From: Chamaesiphon sp. 341R_metabat_111
Lineage (GTDB): Bacteria; Cyanobacteriota; Cyanobacteriia; Cyanobacteriales; Chamaesiphonaceae
Length of the DNA: 40,045 nucleotides
Assembly (NCBI GenBank): GCA_025351825.1
Contig: JANXVE010000180.1
Location: 1 to 40,045, forward strand
Reading direction: 5' to 3'
Shown piece after piece: positions 1 through 7,596 of this stretch. Both the position numbers and the translations under genes were made by a program. Each line of letters begins with the position of its first letter. The stretch's first letter is position 1. The notes beneath the pieces were generated by a model that saw only the letters and a list, made by a program, of their open reading frames with translations, ran no database searches and was not told where the DNA came from.

Positions 1-674
1 TTGCCCTTGGGCGTTTTGGGCTGAGGGCGGAAGGGCACCATTACTCCATCTGCGGCGATAGCTAACTGGAGGGCGGCAGTTACTTCATCGAGGCTTTCGG
101 TGGGCATTGATTCGCCTTGGAGATATTGTTCTAATTGTTCGTCTAATCTTGACTTAGCTTTGGCTCCATATCTCTCTACCCAGTTCCACAAGGTGCTGGC
201 ACTGACGGTAATGCCTGTACATTGATGCAACATCCAACTGGATAGCTCATAAGGCATCACAATACTGAGCAAGCATCCTAGTCGAATTAGTTCTTCGCTA
301 CTAGATTGATAGGGCGTAATCCCTAATGCTCGATCTAACGGCACACTCAAACTGACTTTACAGGTTTTAGTCGTGCATTTTCCTACTCTTCGCTTTCATT
401 TGATGCACCCAATTAACGTGGACATTTGGCGCGGGCGGAATCCTTTCGACCGAATCTGTTTTTGACAGCCAGTACATTTATGCCAATTAGTTGGTTCTAT
501 GGCTCGGTTGTTGAGTTCTTGTTCTACTGCCAACCGTGCAAATAGCAATCCCAGCTGTAATCCGAGCCAAATCAATTCCGGTAATGTGATGGCTTGACGC
601 AACTGTTCGCAGTTAGATGTCCATTCGGCTAAATCTGGATATAAGCTCTCTAGATGTTGTACAGTCATAGTCAA
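1..674 (-). pseudogene. ISKra4-family transposase with an in-frame stop, 3' end outside the window
   Basis: The reading frame opens at the ATG at 674 and meets TGA at 396-398. Translation then continues in the same frame to position 1 without another stop (KRRVGKCTTKTCKVSL, later ASTLWNWVERYGAKAK and MVPFRPQPKTPKG). In this family the Cys-rich part (CTGCQKQIRSKGFRPRQ) is followed by a stretch of the type LIGxIKWKRRVGKC. Here the Trp position is TGA, so a single TGG-to-TGA change explains the break. No frameshift is needed. The two halves together look like an otherwise well preserved transposase, suggesting recent inactivation. Family assignment is by motif recognition. Confidence 0.75.
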
Positions 675-736
675 TTTGTTTTTTGTTGCGGATGGAGTAA
701 TTCTCTCATCCTTTTTTACTTTTTGACCCCTCCCAC
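1..736 (-). mobile_element. ISKra4-family insertion sequence, cut by the left window edge
   Basis: The stretch carries an ISKra4-type transposase reading leftward and runs off the window. The right-hand terminus is probably near 727-736, where the minus strand starts GGGAGGGGTCAAAAAG, a G-rich start plausible for an IS end. Just beyond it the ISAzo13-type transposase frame begins abruptly in mid-protein, so the element appears to have inserted into that older IS. The exact terminal repeat cannot be proven because the other end lies outside the window. Confidence 0.6.
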
Positions 737-741
737 AACCA

Positions 742-1592
742 CTAGATGCGCCCTTTTCGATGTTTTAACCACCAATCCTCTAACACATCAACCATGAAGT
801 CACTGGTCACTTTTGATGTGGTGAAATAGTAAAATAACTCATCTAATTCTGGCAAGAAAAGACCATATGGAGTAACTTTTCCCTTTGAATTAAAGTCGTG
901 GTCGTTCCCTTCTGCCTCTGCACGAGTCTTTCCTCCTCTAGAAAAATTACCAACTTTTACCGTCGCTTTCGCATCTAATGATAGTCTTAATATTGTTGGA
1001 TCATCTTTTGCTTGTTTGTTCACGATCGTTAGTTGACCGAAAATTGGATCGGTCATTTCAACTTTGCTTGGGTCGGTTGCATGGTCGGGAAACCCGACCG
1101 CACCGACTCCGCTTTTAAAGGTTTTGTTTTCCCCACTTTACTTGGATAGTATCCCAACTGATTCATTCGAGTCCGAATTGTTTCTTCGCTGGGCAATTCT
1201 TCTGTGCTGTATCCTTTTTGGGCGATCGATTGACGGCGAACTTCTGCCGTACTGATTCGAGTGTATAAACGATTTGTCTTAAACTTTGGATCTGTTTGAC
1301 TTTGACTATCTACTATGTTTTTAATGTCAACTAGTAAGTTTGGTAAACGATCTTCTGTTAGCCTTCTTCCTCGTAAATCAAATGCGTCCACACACACGAT
1401 TCCACTCTCTACTTCTCGCTTTCCTTTCCGAATTAGGTCTCGGTGCCAACCCAGTTCTCTTTCTGCTAATCTCTGCCCTCCTATTCCTAATTCCTCCACC
1501 GTTTGCGCCATGAACCGACGACGTTCATGACCTTTCAATCGTTCGGCTGCCTCTTTAAATAATGTTTTGAGTCCGTCTGTGAGTTCCAACAT
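742..1592 (-). pseudogene. ISAzo13-family transposase, broken in the middle and truncated at the 3' end
   Basis: Two frames make up one protein. 1592-1053 encodes the N-terminal half (LKTLFKEAAERLKGHERRRF ... TRISTAEVRRQSIAQKGYS ... MNQLGYYPSKVGKTKPLK). 1056-742 continues with DPIFGQLTIVNKQAKDDPTI and FSRGGKTRAEAEGNDHDF ... TSDFMVDVLEDWW. The break lies at a palindromic insert of about 47 nt between KTKPLK and KVEMTDPIF; 47 is not a multiple of three, so the insert shifts the frame. The C-terminal part after DVLEDWWLKHRKG is missing because the ISKra4-type element starts there. The gene is dead twice over. Confidence 0.75.
1072..1107. repeat. Palindromic element (copy 1) inserted in the ISAzo13 transposase gene
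   Basis: On the plus strand there is an inner stem GGTCGGG-AAA-CCCGACC at 1083-1099. An outer stem GTCGGT (1072-1077) pairs with ACCGAC (1102-1107), with linkers of 5 and 2 nt. The same inner core GTCGGGAAACCCGAC with the same outer-stem architecture recurs inside mutS at 32993-33032. In copy 1 the insert shifts the frame of the transposase. Confidence 0.75.
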
Positions 1593-1595
1593 TGC

Positions 1596-1647
1596 TAGGA
1601 TCTTCTCGCTGTATAGATTCTTAATCTATCTTACTACAGCGATCCTA
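1596..1647. repeat. Imperfect 52-bp palindrome at the 5' side of the ISAzo13 gene
   Basis: Three nested arms can be paired: TAGGATC (1596-1602) with GATCCTA (1641-1647), CGCTGTA (1607-1613) with TACAGCG (1635-1641), and TAGATT (1614-1619) with AATCTA (1623-1628). It starts 4 bp upstream of the transposase start codon, so it may be a terminal or subterminal structure of that IS or a transcription terminator shielding it. Which of these applies is not resolved. Confidence 0.45.
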
Positions 1648-1753
1648 TTTGAGTTACTGAGTTTTACCTCGCTCAAATCCCTTCCCAGACTGGAGCTAGT
1701 GATCGCAACTGATTTAGGATTGCTATGTCCTGGAACTATTTATTTGTTGGAAG

Positions 1754-2044
1754 TCCCTTAGTCTAGAGAGTGATGTCCACAAATTTGCCGCCGCTGTCAG
1801 AAGTCACTGGAGTATTGAGAATCAACTCCACTGGATTTTGGATGTAGGTTTTGGTGAAGATGCTGCTCAGAGCTGCTCTGGATACAGTGCTGAAAATCTT
1901 GCAGTCATCCGTCATATTGGCATCAATTTACTTTCAAGAGACAAAAAAAGTCGGGTAGGTGTTAAAACTAGACGACTCCAAGCAGGATGGGATGACAACT
2001 ATCTCCAAACCGTACTTAGTGCCTTAAACATTGTCACTTCCTAG
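1754..2044 (+). pseudogene. ISAs1-family transposase, C-terminal fragment
   Basis: The frame reads DVHKFAAAVRSHWSIENQLH, WILDVGFGEDAAQ, AENLAVIRHIGINLL and ends RRLQAGWDDNYLQTVLSA before TAG at 2042-2044. These are the C-terminal signature blocks of ISAs1 (H-repeat associated) transposases: RSHWxIEN, LDVxFxED, AENxAVxRxIxxNLL and KRLxAGWDxxYL. The N-terminal two thirds are absent. The sequence upstream (about 1650-1753) is in disrupted frames and then gives way to the ISAzo13 element. There is no plausible start codon before the conserved part, so this is a remnant. Confidence 0.75.
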
Positions 2045-2220
2045 CTTTTAGGAATTGTTACAAAACGTGTGCGTTTGCCCTGATCGGCAATGCCTCCAGA
2101 TTGATCGTTCAAAAGCAAATATTTCAAAATCTCGCGATTGTCGTAGACATAGGCATAATTAGGATTGATTTGAATGGCGCGGTTGTGAGTTTGACCATAA
2201 GCTACTGTTGATACCTTGTA
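2042..2220 (-). pseudogene. Remnant of a TPR-repeat protein
   Basis: On the minus strand the open frame reads NRAIQINPNYAYVYDNREIL and KYLLLNDQSGGIAD, then a tail ending at TAG 2042-2044. AIQINPNYAxxYxNRxxLxxxLxD is the usual cyanobacterial TPR unit followed by GxIADxxxA. Only one repeat is left, there is no start, and its stop codon overlaps the stop of the ISAs1 remnant on the other strand. It probably belonged to a chromosomal TPR gene destroyed by IS traffic. Confidence 0.4.
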
Positions 2221-2288
2221 TCACAATTTTGATACTCAATTGGGAAAAGACATTGCTGAAACTCTATCAGGACAAAGGTCGTAAGGTA

Positions 2289-2743
2289 GTATACAACTTT
2301 ATTATCTCTGTCTGGATGGACAGCACAGTAAAAGTATACAACTTTATTTTCAGAAAACCGAGAAAATGCAATGACAAATCAGTTCTTCCAGGCTCTAAAA
2401 GTATACAACTTTATTATGTTTTACACAAAATTGTAAAAATACAATAAAATCGCGTAATAATTAATAAAGTTACATGCCAGATTCCGTAAGTGTACAGCAT
2501 TTACGGAACTTTCATATAAAAGCATGAAAATAAAATATATATCTGTGGTGTCGCAGATCGAGGAGTCTCAGTAGCAATTTGGAGATACGATCGTCAAAAC
2601 TGAAGCTCGACATGTGGCTGATGGATTTCTGCGAATGCTGGCGGTTTTTGCTCAGTTGTCTAAAGAGCAAATGGGTCAGCGCGACTGTGCGATCTGTCAG
2701 TTGTTGTGAGACAATGGTTTGAGAAGAGGTAAAGTTGTATAAC
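2289..2743. repeat. Three direct copies and one inverted near-copy of GTATACAACTTTATT
   Basis: Exact 15-bp copies lie at 2289-2303, 2334-2348 and 2401-2415. The last two are extended leftward by TAAAA. A related copy in opposite orientation (GTAAAGTTGTATAAC) lies at 2729-2743. Spacing is 45 and 67 bp, so this is not a regular array. No intact gene lies between them. Possible readings are binding sites for a lost transposase or regulator, or iteron-like sites. Confidence 0.7.
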
Positions 2744-2969
2744 TCGAAGCTTGCGCGTCGATATTCGACGATCGATTTAATTCCCTACCTCAAGAAGGTA
2801 GATTAATGATTCTAGGTAAAGGGACATCAGAATTTGAGTACATTGATGATTTATGATGATAATCGCCATCAATTGCAAGGTAAGGCTAGTGAATAGTTGG
2901 GTGAGCTATTAGATTAATTAAGTTGAGTCATAATATTGCTATTTTAGCTAGACACCGTAAAATAATCTA
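2416..2969. other. Gene-free stretch with coding remnants
   Basis: No intact gene is visible. On the plus strand an open frame without a start (2575-2709) contains EARHVADGFLRMLAVFAQLS and SKEQMGQRDCAICQLL before TGA. A second one (2743-2856) contains FDDRFNSLPQEGRLMILGKG before TGA. Both look protein-like in composition but I do not recognise a family. They are probably remnants of one or two degraded genes. The last 60 bp are likely the promoter region of the small gene at 2970. Confidence 0.35.
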
Positions 2970-3281
2970 ATGATTAATTCTCCTTCAACTAACGAAGAAC
3001 CTTCGATCCAGGAAAGCTTACTTCAACTTTCTATTCAGTTAGAACATCCTCTAGACTTAGCATCAGCAGAGCAAATTTACCAAAATGCGCTGGGTTTACT
3101 CCAGCACATTTCTCCCGCACATGTGACGTTAGCTCGTGTCGCAGCCACACTATTGGTTTACCATGTCCTAGATCCAAATACTGAAGAGCTGCAATGGTTT
3201 AAGAATCAAATTGAGCAATGTCTAGATGAAGAAGAGGTGGAGGAATTAATTGAATCTATTCATCGCACGGATGCTTTGTAA
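2970..3281 (+). CDS. Small acidic hypothetical protein (103 aa)
   Basis: I do not recognise this protein. It starts at ATG 2970 (MINSPSTNEEPSIQESLLQL) and ends at TAA. It is predicted helical and acidic, especially at the C-terminus (CLDEEEVEELIESIHRTD). It has no membrane segment, no Cys pairs and no nucleotide-binding motif. The base composition of the gene is similar to the neighbouring core genes, unlike the degraded region upstream. It is convergent with the methyltransferase gene, with 59 bp between the stop codons, so the two are not co-transcribed. It could be a small regulatory or adaptor protein; function is unknown. Confidence 0.6.
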   Translation: MINSPSTNEEPSIQESLLQLSIQLEHPLDLASAEQIYQNALGLLQHISPAHVTLARVAATLLVYHVLDPNTEELQWFKNQIEQCLDEEEVEELIESIHRTDAL

Positions 3282-3340
3282 TGTGATTAGTCATTGAGGT
3301 GTCTGAATCTCCCCGCACACTTTTCGCATCTGTAAGCTTT

Positions 3341-4660
3341 TCAATATAGGGCATAAACTTCTTCCTTAGATTTTTCTGGTGAAATTTCTTCCGTCACCAA
3401 TATTTTACGTGTTCTCTGTGCGATGGTATCTCGTGGCACACTGAAGTATGTAGCTGCATTACTCATATCCAAAGATAATAAACGAGCTTCACCCAGATCG
3501 AGGACTTTTTTAGGCTTTGAAGGTTTTATTGCTTGTGCTTTGATAATTTCACTAGCAACAGCCCTGGCTAGTAGTGGAGGTACACTATTACCAATTTGAC
3601 GACATCCATGCCATTTTGTTGAATGAAGACGGAACCAGTCTGGATAAGAATGCAACCGAGCCGCTTCCCTGACTGTAATTACTCTTGCAAAAAAGGGATG
3701 AATCGGACGGGGTGATGTATGCGCTCCTTTGGCACTATCAGTACCAGCCCGCAATGTATTGCAAATACCGTTAGGTTCTAACTTCCGAAATCGACTAATT
3801 GATTCGGTTTTACCTGGGAGCGTGGCTTCAAATCGACTGCGAGAGGAGTCGGCATGTTCAGTACGTGAACTACAGGTAAGAAGATCGACCGAAAACTTAC
3901 GTAGATAGCTATAATCATCAGGATCCCGATCGAAACCCCTTAATTTTCTTGCATAAAGGCTAGTTGTCTCCCATTCACAGGAGACGCTATCTGTATGGTT
4001 GAGTAGATCGAAATTATCAGCGTTTGGTAAATCGCCAATCGCATCCTGAACCGTAATTCTATTATTCTGTGGTTCTGGATAGTTGGGTGATTTCAAACCT
4101 TTGCGAGTACCTACTAAAAATAGCCGCCGCCGATCCTGGGGTACGCCATAATCGGCGGCATTCAATACTTGATATGGTGTCAAAACATCATAACCAGCAG
4201 CCCCTAATGCTGCGATTAACTCATCGAGAAACTGAGCGTGTTTACCAAGAGTTAAACCTTTAACATTTTCAAACACACAATATTTAGGGTTCAATTCTTG
4301 AACGATTCGCACGTAATGAAATACTAGCTGATTCCGTGGATCGTCAAAAACTCGTTTGCCCATTAGGGAAAACCCTTGACATGGCGCACCACCAAACACC
4401 ACATCAACATCTTTATTCCCTAAATTTGCTCGACGACGGATTTCATTACCAGAGAGATCGATAACACTAGCGCAAATAGTGGCAGCATCAGGAAAGTTGT
4501 ACTCATGCGTCGCACAATGAATCGGATCGATTTCTACTGCTGCAACAATGTCAAACCCAGCCTGCTCAAAACCCAGAGACATCCCCCCAGCACCAGCAAA
4601 AAGGTCAATTCCGATCGGTCTGTTCATATGATTGGGACTTTTAACGATGGGATCGAGCAC
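3341..4660 (-). CDS. DNA (cytosine-5)-methyltransferase, apparently orphan
   Basis: A C5-cytosine methyltransferase of 439 aa that would transfer a methyl group from SAM to cytosine in a target site. Visible motifs in order are motif I DLFAGAGGMSLGF (about residue 19), motif IV GGAPCQGFS with catalytic Cys94, motif VI ENV (131-133), motif VIII QDRRR (175-179), a target-recognition stretch at about 230-300, motif IX region NTLRAGTDSAKGAHTSPRP, and motif X GNSVPP (357-362). A 60-aa tail follows. The listed start is GTG; ATG at 4627 (MNRPIGIDLFAGAGG) places motif I nearer the N-terminus, as usual for the family, and may be the real start. No restriction endonuclease lies nearby. Given the density of CGATCG in the window, a HIP1-type specificity is possible but not proven. 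Confidence 0.9.
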   Translation of the reverse strand: MLDPIVKSPNHMNRPIGIDLFAGAGGMSLGFEQAGFDIVAAVEIDPIHCATHEYNFPDAATICASVIDLSGNEIRRRANLGNKDVDVVFGGAPCQGFSLMGKRVFDDPRNQLVFHYVRIVQELNPKYCVFENVKGLTLGKHAQFLDELIAALGAAGYDVLTPYQVLNAADYGVPQDRRRLFLVGTRKGLKSPNYPEPQNNRITVQDAIGDLPNADNFDLLNHTDSVSCEWETTSLYARKLRGFDRDPDDYSYLRKFSVDLLTCSSRTEHADSSRSRFEATLPGKTESISRFRKLEPNGICNTLRAGTDSAKGAHTSPRPIHPFFARVITVREAARLHSYPDWFRLHSTKWHGCRQIGNSVPPLLARAVASEIIKAQAIKPSKPKKVLDLGEARLLSLDMSNAATYFSVPRDTIAQRTRKILVTEEISPEKSKEEVYALY

Positions 4661-4674
4661 TGTACCCTATTATC

Positions 4675-5067
4675 TTACCAGTAGTTAAATAGATCGCTCC
4701 TGCCAACCCCTCGATCGCCCAAACAGGGTTTCAAAATTCGATCGATCCCTCCAGGTGCCGATAACTTTTTGAGATCGTTCGTTAAGATCTGTTGAATCGA
4801 TCGGGGATTACTAGTAAAGATGATGTTGTTTAAAGTACCAGGTAGACCGATCGCAAAAGTATCACCACGCCCTCGATCCCACCGATCTAAATATTCGAGT
4901 GGGTTGATACCAAATTAAATTGGAGAACTGACAGATTGGCTCCTCCCCTTTCCAAGGGGAGGTTGGGTGGGGTAAACATCTGTCGCTTTAATTCTTTAAA
5001 TTGGTATGAGAATCCATTCAGATAATTGTAAAAACGGAGGTGCAGAGTAGCGAGGGATTGTATTCAC
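4675..5067 (-). pseudogene. Cytochrome P450 (CYP110-like) N-terminal remnant split by a MITE
   Basis: Minus-strand frames on either side of the MITE join into a P450 N-terminus. Upstream: GTG at 5067, TIPRYSAPPFLQLSEWIL. Downstream: NPLEYLDRWDRGRGDTFAIG, LNNIIFTSNPRSIQQIL, then APGGIDRILKPCLGD. This matches the start of cyanobacterial CYP110-type P450s (PPxLQxxxWIxNPLxYxDxxxxRYGDTF, FVSNPxAIQxxL, ILxPxLGD). Removing the MITE plus one copy of its 3-bp duplication restores the frame as WILNPLEYL. After LGD the similarity ends and a TAA follows at 4675-4677, so the haem-binding C-terminal three quarters are gone. The gene is dead independently of the MITE. Confidence 0.65.
4907..5007. mobile_element. 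MITE of about 0.1 kb with terminal inverted repeats
   Basis: The ends are ATACCAAATTAAA... on the left and the complement of ATACCAATTTAAAG... on the right. The terminal repeats are imperfect and extend about 30 bp to a shared GACAGAT. TGA flanks both sides, consistent with a 3-bp target duplication. The interior contains a GC-rich hairpin (CTCCCC TTTCC AAGGGGAG type, 4942-4961) followed by GTTGGGTGGGG. It has no coding capacity. It sits inside the P450 remnant. Confidence 0.7.
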
Positions 5068-5095
5068 AAAAAAACGAATTTCAGATTAATAACTG

Positions 5096-6484
5096 TTAAC
5101 CTGTCACAATTTTCTTGATTTGTGCCAGCCCTTGAGCCGTGTAAGGGGCATAACGCCAGCCCAAATCCAGCCAAAATTCACGCCTGAGCACACTTTTGAA
5201 GTGGGAAAAAGTGTTGAAACTTGCTTTGCCGTGATAAGAACCCATACCACTTTCCCCGACACCACCAAAAGGTAAGGCATTAACGCCAACTTGCATCACG
5301 GTATCGTTGATACAGACTCCGCCAGATGAAGTTGTCCGCAAAATCTGTTCTTGTCGATCGCGATCCTGGCTAAAAAAGTACAGGGCTAGGGGTTTTGGGC
5401 GCGCATTGACTTGAGAGATCGCATCTTCGAGGGTGTCATAAGTCAGAATTGGCAAAATTGGTCCAAATATCTCCTCCTGCATCACTGGATCGTCCCAAGT
5501 GACTCCATCGATCAGAGTGGGAGCCAGATAGCGATCGGCAGGATTATATTCACCACCGAGGACAATTTCCCCTCGATCCAAACAGGCAATCAGCCGATCG
5601 AAATGTTGGCGGTGAATAATTCGCCCATAGTCGGGACTTTTGGCTGGATCTGCGCCGTAGAATTCTTTGATGTGGTACTTAATTCGATCGACCAGATCGG
5701 GCTTGATTTGACGCTGTACCAGCAGGTAATCCGGTGCAATGCAAGTTTGACCAGTATTGATAAACTTGCCCCAGGCAATCCGTTTAGCCGCTCGATCGAG
5801 GTGAATATTACCGTCCACGATACAGGGACTTTTGCCGCCCAACTCCAGGGTTACGGGAGTGAGATGTTGAGCCGCTGCTGCCATCACAATCCGCCCGACT
5901 GCCGTTCCGCCTGTAAAGAAAATATGGTCGAATTTTTCGGCAAGGAGTTGTTGACTGACATTGACATCCCCTTCGGCAACGGCAACATAGTCAGGATCGA
6001 AGGTAGCGGCAATTAGTTCGGCTACTACCCGCGATGTCTCAGGGGCATGTTCGGAAGGTTTGAGAATGGCACAGTTTCCGGCGGCGATCGCACCCACTAG
6101 CGGCGATATAATTAGCTGAAATGGATAGTTCCACGGGCCAATAATCAGCACCACACCCAGCGGATCGGGCTGAATCCATGCCGCAGCGGGAAATTGATCG
6201 ATCGGACTTTTGACTCGTTGTGGCTTGACCCAATTTTTGAGCTGTTTGAGGGCGAGATTAATTTCGCCGAGGGTCGCAATCTCAAAGTAGGCTTCAAAAG
6301 CAGGACGACCGAGATCGGCTTTAGCTGCCCGAACAATTGCCTCTTGACGATCGACGATCGCCTGTTTGAGTTTGGTAAGCTGTTCTAGGCGAAAGGAGAG
6401 CGATTGAGTCTGTTCTGTCCGAAAAAACTCTCGTTGTTGCTTGACTAGCTGAGGAATCGGTGAGGTAATTAATTTTTGGTTCAC
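5096..6484 (-). CDS. Aldehyde dehydrogenase (class 3 / fatty-aldehyde type)
   Basis: A 462-aa NAD(P)-dependent aldehyde dehydrogenase that oxidises aldehydes to carboxylic acids. Visible are the cofactor-binding GPWNYP (116-121), KPSE (142-145), the nucleotide turn FFTGGTAVG (189-197), the general-base Glu214 in LELGGKSP, and the catalytic Cys248 in NTGQTCIAPD. The late motif EEIFGPILPI and the conserved PFGGVGESGMGSYHGKASF follow. The length and the SYHGKxSFxTFSH ending fit the short class-3-like enzymes that in cyanobacteria act on fatty aldehydes, for example those from membrane lipid turnover. The start codon is GTG at 6484. The gene is intact, and the nearest upstream gene on this strand is a separate unit. 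Confidence 0.93.
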   Translation of the reverse strand: MNQKLITSPIPQLVKQQREFFRTEQTQSLSFRLEQLTKLKQAIVDRQEAIVRAAKADLGRPAFEAYFEIATLGEINLALKQLKNWVKPQRVKSPIDQFPAAAWIQPDPLGVVLIIGPWNYPFQLIISPLVGAIAAGNCAILKPSEHAPETSRVVAELIAATFDPDYVAVAEGDVNVSQQLLAEKFDHIFFTGGTAVGRIVMAAAAQHLTPVTLELGGKSPCIVDGNIHLDRAAKRIAWGKFINTGQTCIAPDYLLVQRQIKPDLVDRIKYHIKEFYGADPAKSPDYGRIIHRQHFDRLIACLDRGEIVLGGEYNPADRYLAPTLIDGVTWDDPVMQEEIFGPILPILTYDTLEDAISQVNARPKPLALYFFSQDRDRQEQILRTTSSGGVCINDTVMQVGVNALPFGGVGESGMGSYHGKASFNTFSHFKSVLRREFWLDLGWRYAPYTAQGLAQIKKIVTG

Positions 6485-6534
6485 GATTAGCTATTTAAAA
6501 TCTTCTAGACGATTAGATTTTAACGAATCAGCTA

Positions 6535-6654
6535 ATGACTGTGCTACTGCTAGTGATTTTAATCTTTGCCAGGAATCACTCGATCTTCGATCTGGCAAAG
6601 ATCCCAGCAACCGCGACCCGATTGCCAGAAGTCAAGCACAGTAAAACGAATTAA
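6535..6654 (+). CDS. Candidate 39-aa membrane microprotein
   Basis: ATG 6535 to TAA 6652-6654 encodes a peptide starting MTVLLLVILIFARNHSIFDL and ending KHSKTN. The first 11 residues after Met are strongly hydrophobic and could form a short membrane anchor or signal. Support comes from the neighbourhood: 10 bp after the stop lies a strong hairpin with a U-rich tail on the same strand, and nothing else on the plus strand would need that terminator. No clear ribosome-binding site is seen. It could instead be a small non-coding RNA. I do not recognise a family. Confidence 0.3.
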   Translation: MTVLLLVILIFARNHSIFDLAKIPATATRLPEVKHSKTN

Positions 6655-6664
6655 ACCTCGATCG

Positions 6665-6718
6665 AAATAGCCGCAACCAGATCGCATCGGTTACGGCTAT
6701 TTTAATTTTAGTTATTTT
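6665..6718 (+). terminator. Rho-independent terminator
   Basis: The stem AAATAGCCGCAACC (6665-6678) pairs with GGTTACGGCTATTT (6689-6702) with one mismatch, around a 10-nt loop. On the plus strand it is followed by TTAATTTTAGTTATTTTTT. On the minus strand no T-run follows, so it ends a rightward transcript originating between 6485 and 6660. Confidence 0.7.
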
Positions 6719-7255
6719 TTAGACATGTTCTGAAGTAGATCGATCGACTAAGAATAATAACATCCCCACAATCGCTAATTTACTTGCTTCTAAGACCCAG
6801 TAGATCGAATGCATCCGATCCATTTCTGCTGGCAAAGATTGTGTCGTTGTGAATATGTCTGCATCAAAACCTAAGCCACTCATGTAAGGAGTGAGAATAA
6901 AAGCATAGGTGAGGGCGATCGCCATCAGCATCACTGCACCTGCAAACATTTTCCGGTTTTTATCGACACTGGCTAGATTGACCTGACTCAAGGCCCAAAT
7001 TGTACTCAGCGCAGCCGCCGCACAGACTAATTCGACCCGATTGAAAATCCAAAAAATACTATAGCTGGCCGAGGCAAAGCCACTGCTCTCCATCATCCCA
7101 GTCGCCCACATGGTTGGCATGACTACGAAGTCTAACATCAAACTACCGCTCAACCAGAAACCCAGACTCCCAATGGCGATGTTCTGCCATAGTTTTGACG
7201 GAGCCGAGCTTTCAGAGAATCTGCTATTGTCTCCACCATTAAACGCCTGTGTCAT
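6719..7255 (-). CDS. DUF4149-like integral membrane protein (178 aa)
   Basis: A small cyanobacterial membrane protein with about four predicted transmembrane helices: residues about 25-50 (LGFWLSGSLMLDFVVMPTMW), 65-90, 105-125 and 155-172. The pattern of a first helix ending in FVVMPTMW and a later FILTPYMSGLG resembles the DUF4149/TMEM205-like family, whose function is unknown. The N-terminal 20 residues are polar and Ser-rich. The start ATG at 7255 gives MTQAFNGGDNSRF. There is no obvious operon partner; sipA lies 86 bp upstream on the same strand. Confidence 0.65.
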   Translation of the reverse strand: MTQAFNGGDNSRFSESSAPSKLWQNIAIGSLGFWLSGSLMLDFVVMPTMWATGMMESSGFASASYSIFWIFNRVELVCAAAALSTIWALSQVNLASVDKNRKMFAGAVMLMAIALTYAFILTPYMSGLGFDADIFTTTQSLPAEMDRMHSIYWVLEASKLAIVGMLLFLVDRSTSEHV

Positions 7256-7341
7256 CTCGATTTACCTTCGTAATTCTATTGCTTATATCTTCAGAATAAC
7301 TGATGAAATCGATAAGCAACGCTAATTTTTGTATCGCAATC

Positions 7342-7572
7342 TCAGGTTGATTCCGACGAAACCAGATCCAAGTAACGATCTTCTAGTAAAAAAGCACCTT
7401 GACTGAATTTTACAGCCCAATAATTGCCAGGTTGGCGATCGATAATCACGCCGATCGATCCTAGCTCAAGTACACTGGGAGAGCGCAACATCGGCATCGG
7501 ATCGGCTGTTTTTAGATACGTTGGTAGCGCAATTATCTGCACATTAGTGCCAATGTTAAATTTTTGAGACAT
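7342..7572 (-). CDS. sipA: SipA (NblS-interacting protein A, DUF3148)
   Basis: A 76-aa SH3-like small protein. The sequence IGTNVQIIALPTYLKTADPM-PMLR, then LGSIGVIIDRQPGNYWAVKF and GAFLLEDRYLDLV, is the full pattern of the DUF3148/SipA family. In cyanobacteria SipA binds the histidine kinase NblS (Hik33) and stimulates signalling to RpaB/SrrA in high-light and stress responses; this is family knowledge. Its length is normal. It lies 24 bp downstream of the beta-phosphoglucomutase gene on the same strand, so the two may be co-transcribed. Confidence 0.9.
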   Translation of the reverse strand: MSQKFNIGTNVQIIALPTYLKTADPMPMLRSPSVLELGSIGVIIDRQPGNYWAVKFSQGAFLLEDRYLDLVSSEST

Positions 7573-7596
7573 AAGTTATTAAGGATCGATTATTTG

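Noticed and set aside
2289-2415. Possible CRISPR array from three direct repeats
   Set aside because: The repeats are only 15 bp, spacing is irregular (45 and 67 bp start to start), and there are no cas genes in the window.
2208-2447. 79-aa rightward frame across the 15-bp repeats
   Set aside because: Its sequence is dictated by the repeats (VVYNFI, VKVYNFIF, SIQLYYV) and AT-rich filler, with no protein-like pattern.
3341-4660. Complete restriction-modification system
   Set aside because: No endonuclease-like gene lies on either side; the neighbours are a 103-aa unknown protein and a P450 remnant.
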